Assembly: GCA_016932895.1 (NCBI GenBank)
Contig: JAFGCA010000685.1
Span: 1-10,217, forward strand
DNA length: 10,217 nt
Direction of reading: 5' to 3'
Origin: Sedimentisphaerales bacterium
GTDB lineage: Bacteria; Planctomycetota; Phycisphaerae; Sedimentisphaerales; SG8-4
The notes under the pieces are model-generated. The model had not been told where the DNA came from and did no database searches. It worked only from the letters and a program-made list of their open reading frames with translations. Shown piece after piece: positions 6,915 through 10,217 of this stretch. The first letter of the stretch is position 1; every line of letters begins with the position of its first letter. The translations under genes were made by a program, and so were the position numbers.

Positions 6915-7661
6915 CTATTCATCGCGGAGGATACGCCGCCGGAGCCGCAGAAGTTCCCGCAAAGCCCGCAGCACCACTTTCGGGCTGGCGCCGGTCTGCC
7001 TGCCGGTTGTCCGTGGGAAATGATGTACACCCTTCTGAGTAATCCGATAGCCTTTCTTCGCGGCACGAGCCAGAATCTCCGTATCGATCAATGCCCCCGT
7101 GCTTTCCATCTTGATCGTATCAAAAATCACCCTCTTGTACAACTTGAAGGCGCAATCCATGTCGCGCACGTGCAGCGAGAACACCAGGCAGTTGACCCGG
7201 GTCCAGACCCACCCGCCCAGAATCCGGACCAGACCGTCCTGACGATTCAGGCGATAGCCGCTGACGATATCGTATTCCTGCAGGAGCGGGAGCAAGCCGG
7301 GCATTTCCCCGATGTCGAACTGGCCGTCCCCGTCCGTATAGAAGACGAGTTCCCGCGTGGCCGCTTTGAATCCCGATTGCAGAGCCGCACCGTATCCCAG
7401 GTTCCGTTCGTGGTGAATGACGCGCACCGGCTCATGGGCGGCAGCCAGCTCGTCGGCGATTCGTCCCGTCGCATCGCTGCTGCCGTCGTCTACAATGATG
7501 ATCTCATAGTCGGCGCCGAGACTCTCGGCCACCGCAACCGCCTGCTCCGTCACGCGTGCGACGTTGTCCTGCTCGTTATAGCACGGGAAAAAGATGCTGA
7601 TCGAGACAGGCCCCTCCGCGCCGGGCGGCGTACGTTGCGGCCTGTGCTTCTCCGCCGCCAT
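6915..7661 (-). CDS. Glycosyltransferase family 2, polyprenyl-phosphate sugar synthase-like (DPM1/ArnC-type)
   Basis: The 248-residue protein transfers a sugar from a nucleotide donor, most likely to polyprenyl phosphate at the cytoplasmic membrane face. The GT-A fold motifs are in order: IFFPCYNE (23-30), IIIVDDGSSD (54-63), ERNLGYGAALQSGF (85-98), the DXD-type YTDGDGQF (108-115), RDMDCAFKLYKR (166-177, typical of dolichyl-phosphate mannose synthase relatives), and HFPRTTGRQTGAS (214-226). There are no C-terminal membrane helices, so it resembles the short soluble DPM1 type rather than GtrB or ArnC. The start at 7661 is supported by AAGGTGG (7674-7668), 6 nt upstream. That site lies in the last codons of the preceding gene (AGG TGG TAA), only 3 bp separate the two genes, and translational coupling is likely. 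The probable partner is the upstream GT-C-like protein. The sugar cannot be identified. Confidence 0.9.
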   Translation of the reverse strand: MAAEKHRPQRTPPGAEGPVSISIFFPCYNEQDNVARVTEQAVAVAESLGADYEIIIVDDGSSDATGRIADELAAAHEPVRVIHHERNLGYGAALQSGFKAATRELVFYTDGDGQFDIGEMPGLLPLLQEYDIVSGYRLNRQDGLVRILGGWVWTRVNCLVFSLHVRDMDCAFKLYKRVIFDTIKMESTGALIDTEILARAAKKGYRITQKGVHHFPRTTGRQTGASPKVVLRALRELLRLRRRILRDE

Positions 7662-7664
7662 CGG

Positions 7665-10217
7665 TTACCACCTTTTTCTCATCGAGATCACGTTCCTTTC
7701 GGCTTCATACGCGGTCCACCGGAGCCGGTATGCCTCCGCTTGCTCGGCCTTGCGCTGTATCGTCATGATCTGTTCCAGTCGCAGCAGGGCCAGACGAGCG
7801 GCTTCAAGCCGTAGATTATAGCCGTCCTGACGGGAATACGTCTCCTTGTTTTTCGCAAAATCCTCGGCGTACTCCCTGCATATCCGGTCAATGCGCGCGT
7901 GAAGTTCGGGGAAACGCATCCCGATCAGCAGCATGTCCAGAATCGGGGCCGGCGAGGGATTGAGCTTGAAAGCCTTCTCCAGCAATCCCTGGCCCTTCTT
8001 CTTCTGAGCCAGGTTGTCGAACAGCAGCAGGTTGTGACCCACCGACAGATTGGCCAGGTATTCGTCCGGATACACCGTCTGTCCGTCGAACATCCCCTCG
8101 TACAGTTTCATGCCCTGGGGCGTTTTGACATCGACGAACAGCTTCTGCTTGTCGCTGATGAAGACGACGCGCCAGTCCAGGCTGTGCTCGAGTCCCTTTG
8201 TGAACGGCTTGCTGAACTGGTTCGCGGGCATCAGGACGACCCAGACGTCTCGCTTGCGCAGTTCCTTGCTGATCCAGTCGCCGATTTTGATGTAGTCGGC
8301 GGAGTTCAAGTTGCCGCCCGAGATGACTGAGCGTCTGACCACGGGCCCGCCGGCCATAAGGGTGGTCCACTGGTCAAAAGCCGCGACGTTGTACGCGGCC
8401 TGGGCGCGGCCGTCCATGAACAACTGCAGCGGTGTCCGGCCCGTCTCGCGATCCGGTTGCTGTCCCCAGGCGATAAACCCGCCCTCGGTCCAGTAGTTGA
8501 ACATCTTGCCGCTCAGCTTGTTCTCACGAATGAACTCCAGCGCATAGAACGGCTTGGCGTCGGAGGCGGTCATCCGCATGAAGATCGAGGACAGCTTGGG
8601 GTCGGCGGGCCAGTAATCGAGGTAGATGCGCTTGAATTTCAGGCCCCAGAACAGGCCGAAGAGGAATACCGCCCCCGTCCCGGCCAACAGGATAGCCGTA
8701 CGAGGCCCTTCCGCCAGCGGCGGGACCTCCAGCTTCTTCGCCTTGCCGCTGTGGACCAACGCCCCCGCCGCCCGCAGGACCTGGTCGAGCAGCAGCGCCA
8801 CAACGGGACAGGCGGTAAAACCGGCGATCGGAATGAACCGCCGCGACCGAATCGCCATGTAGACCGTCAGCGCCGCCACGACGACAAGAGCCAGATCCAT
8901 CTGGGGCCACGGGTAGTAGTCCTCTGCGGCGGCGGCCCGTTTCTTTGTGGGTCGGTCGGCGGCGCGCGCGAGCCGGACAAACACATACGCCGCCGTCAGG
9001 AACACGAGCCAGGCCAGAACGTACATCACCAGGAACGGCTTGGCCGTCCCCACCGGGTTGGACCAGTCGAAAGCCCGGTGCCATTCGTGCACGTCGCGCC
9101 AGCGCTCGGCGTGCTTGCTCACGCTGATGATGAACGTATGCGTCAGGTTTGTCAGATGGAACGGATTGAAAACCACCATGGCCACGAAGGCCACCGCACC
9201 GGCCCCGGCCGTGTGGAGAATCGCTCGCGGCGGCATGACCCGAACCACCTTGTCCCGGGCCGCGACCACAATCGCACCGAGAACCATCGCAAAAGAGAAG
9301 ATCCCGACATAGGCAAGGCGCGAGCCGGAAATGTAGGTCAGCAACACCCGCAGTTCACGTCCCCCGAGGTTGAACGGCGTGGCAACGAAGAACTTCATCA
9401 GCAGCAGCAGGAAAAGGACAAAAGATGCGGCCACGTGAAAAACCGTCAGCGAGCTGTTACTGACTTGTCGATGACGCGTCAGCAGAACGCTGCCGGCGAT
9501 CGCAACCAGGACCAGATAGAAGCCCCAGTCGTGCGAGACCGATACCGCCGTGAGATACTCGTGGTGGCCAAAGCGATTGGCCATCCCGAACAGGACGATC
9601 CAGGTAAGAATGCTGTATACCGCCATCATCCACCGCCGGGGCAGATTCATGATCGCGTGCCAGACCACAAACGGCGTCAGCACGATGAAGGCGTAGACGT
9701 ACCCACCGTGGACGTTGGCCCAGAACACGATCAGCGGCACCATCAGCCAGGCGTAGAGGCCGTTGCGATAGCTGGCACAGGCCAGCACCAGCACGAGGAC
9801 CGCCACCAGCAGATTGGAAAAGCCCGCCGGCCGGACATCGAAGAAAGACCGGCCGATGAACATGGCAAAGCACACGAAAACGACCGCCAGGGCGCGATTG
9901 GCGCCGTAGATTCGAGTCGTGAAGTAAAGGCAGACGGCCGCCAGCATGTAGATGGCGATCTTCCACAGCACCAGCGCGTCATAGTACGGCTGCTCTTCGG
10001 ACCCGAGCGTGGTCGTCAGCGAATAGAAAATCACGTGCGTGAGCCAGTTCTGATTGACCCACCCGGTAGGATGCCAGTACTTGACGGTCTTGAGGCCGAC
10101 TTTGTCGGTGATCCACTGCGCCCACCCGGGCCAGGTTTCCACCTCTTCGGCCGTGGGACCGGCCGCGTGCGAATTGGCGCTGAAGGGCTCGACCGTATCG
10201 ACCCCGTGATTGACGAA
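7665..10217 (-). CDS. Large polytopic membrane protein, GT-C/PMT-like glycosyltransferase candidate (5' end outside window)
   Basis: The frame is open through the right edge, so 850 residues are visible and the true start is upstream. GTG 10142 is a possible internal start but the coding signal continues past it. Numbering from the first visible residue, about 14 hydrophobic segments lie between 85 and 525. Conserved-looking points include GWVNQNWLTHVIFY (52-65), FDVRPAGFSN (126-135), FWANVHGGYVYAF (165-177), ERWRDVHEW (371-379), FNYWTEGGFIAWG (573-585) and FMDGRAQAAYN (600-610). This combination is familiar from uncharacterised bacterial membrane proteins related to the dolichyl-phosphate-mannose-protein mannosyltransferase (GT39/PMT_2) group. 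The last 250 residues are soluble, helical and TPR-like (for example GQGLLEKAFKLNPSPAPIL), probably periplasmic or cytoplasmic depending on topology. The pairing with a polyprenyl-phosphate GT2 supports use of a lipid-linked sugar donor. No catalytic residue can be assigned with certainty. Confidence 0.7.
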   Translation of the reverse strand, partial: FVNHGVDTVEPFSANSHAAGPTAEEVETWPGWAQWITDKVGLKTVKYWHPTGWVNQNWLTHVIFYSLTTTLGSEEQPYYDALVLWKIAIYMLAAVCLYFTTRIYGANRALAVVFVCFAMFIGRSFFDVRPAGFSNLLVAVLVLVLACASYRNGLYAWLMVPLIVFWANVHGGYVYAFIVLTPFVVWHAIMNLPRRWMMAVYSILTWIVLFGMANRFGHHEYLTAVSVSHDWGFYLVLVAIAGSVLLTRHRQVSNSSLTVFHVAASFVLFLLLLMKFFVATPFNLGGRELRVLLTYISGSRLAYVGIFSFAMVLGAIVVAARDKVVRVMPPRAILHTAGAGAVAFVAMVVFNPFHLTNLTHTFIISVSKHAERWRDVHEWHRAFDWSNPVGTAKPFLVMYVLAWLVFLTAAYVFVRLARAADRPTKKRAAAAEDYYPWPQMDLALVVVAALTVYMAIRSRRFIPIAGFTACPVVALLLDQVLRAAGALVHSGKAKKLEVPPLAEGPRTAILLAGTGAVFLFGLFWGLKFKRIYLDYWPADPKLSSIFMRMTASDAKPFYALEFIRENKLSGKMFNYWTEGGFIAWGQQPDRETGRTPLQLFMDGRAQAAYNVAAFDQWTTLMAGGPVVRRSVISGGNLNSADYIKIGDWISKELRKRDVWVVLMPANQFSKPFTKGLEHSLDWRVVFISDKQKLFVDVKTPQGMKLYEGMFDGQTVYPDEYLANLSVGHNLLLFDNLAQKKKGQGLLEKAFKLNPSPAPILDMLLIGMRFPELHARIDRICREYAEDFAKNKETYSRQDGYNLRLEAARLALLRLEQIMTIQRKAEQAEAYRLRWTAYEAERNVISMRKRW
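7668..7674 (-). promoter_or_regulatory. Ribosome binding site of the GT2 gene, inside the upstream gene's last codons
   Basis: AAGGTGG on the minus strand overlaps the final Lys-Arg-Trp codons and abuts the TAA of the membrane-protein gene. It lies 6 nt from the GT2 ATG. This arrangement implies coupled translation of the two genes. Confidence 0.7.

Noticed and set aside
5727..7814. 695-codon plus-strand frame crossing three minus-strand genes
   Set aside because: Shadow in the same antisense register; it spans gene borders and has no recognisable domain.

Overview
The window is about 10.2 kb of GC-rich, tightly packed bacterial chromosome. The surface-glycan genes (GT9, polyprenol-phosphate-type GT2, a large polytopic GT-C-like protein), a single-zinc-finger bacterial IleRS and the overall protein style suggest a Gram-negative-type bacterium. 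My best guess is Planctomycetota, perhaps Phycisphaerae-like. This rests on sequence feel, not a search, so it is moderate at best. There are no rRNA or tRNA genes, CRISPR arrays, transposases or phage genes, and no gene-free stretch longer than 300 bases.

Left part (+ strand). The 3' end of a class I SAM-dependent methyltransferase (2-238) is followed by a short intergenic region. That region holds a GC palindrome and a near-consensus sigma70-type promoter (TTGACG, 17 bp, TATGAT). The promoter drives a full-length isoleucyl-tRNA synthetase gene, ileS (324-3179). The last quarter of ileS differs in base composition and codon use from the rest, and its KMSKS loop reads KQSKS.

Middle. Convergent to ileS, with only 7 bp between stop codons, is a GT9 (ADP-heptose:LPS heptosyltransferase-like) gene (4227-3187, minus). 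Diverging from it is a Nudix hydrolase of the ADP-ribose pyrophosphatase type (4377-4862, plus) with a perfect Nudix box. After the Nudix stop, a short convergent spacer carries a motif resembling the dispersed intergenic repeats of many environmental bacteria.

Right part (minus strand, read from the right edge leftwards). Three co-directional genes form a likely operon. First is a large membrane protein (7665-10217, its start lies outside the window) with about 14 membrane segments and a soluble C-terminal region. Three bases later comes a dolichyl-phosphate-mannose-synthase-like GT2 (6915-7661). After a further 39 bases comes a 641-residue protein (4950-6875). It joins an N-terminal gamma-glutamylcyclotransferase (AIG2-like) domain to an unrecognised helical linker and a C-terminal region with the hallmarks of a glutamine-synthetase-fold amidoligase.

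How they may work together. The GT2 would load a sugar on a polyprenyl phosphate. The GT-C-like membrane protein could use that lipid-linked donor on the outer face of the inner membrane. The cyclotransferase-amidoligase fusion could make and break gamma-glutamyl-type amide bonds on a small molecule, peptide or surface component. That fusion and its glycosyltransferase context are the most interesting part of the window. The functional link between the three genes is inference.
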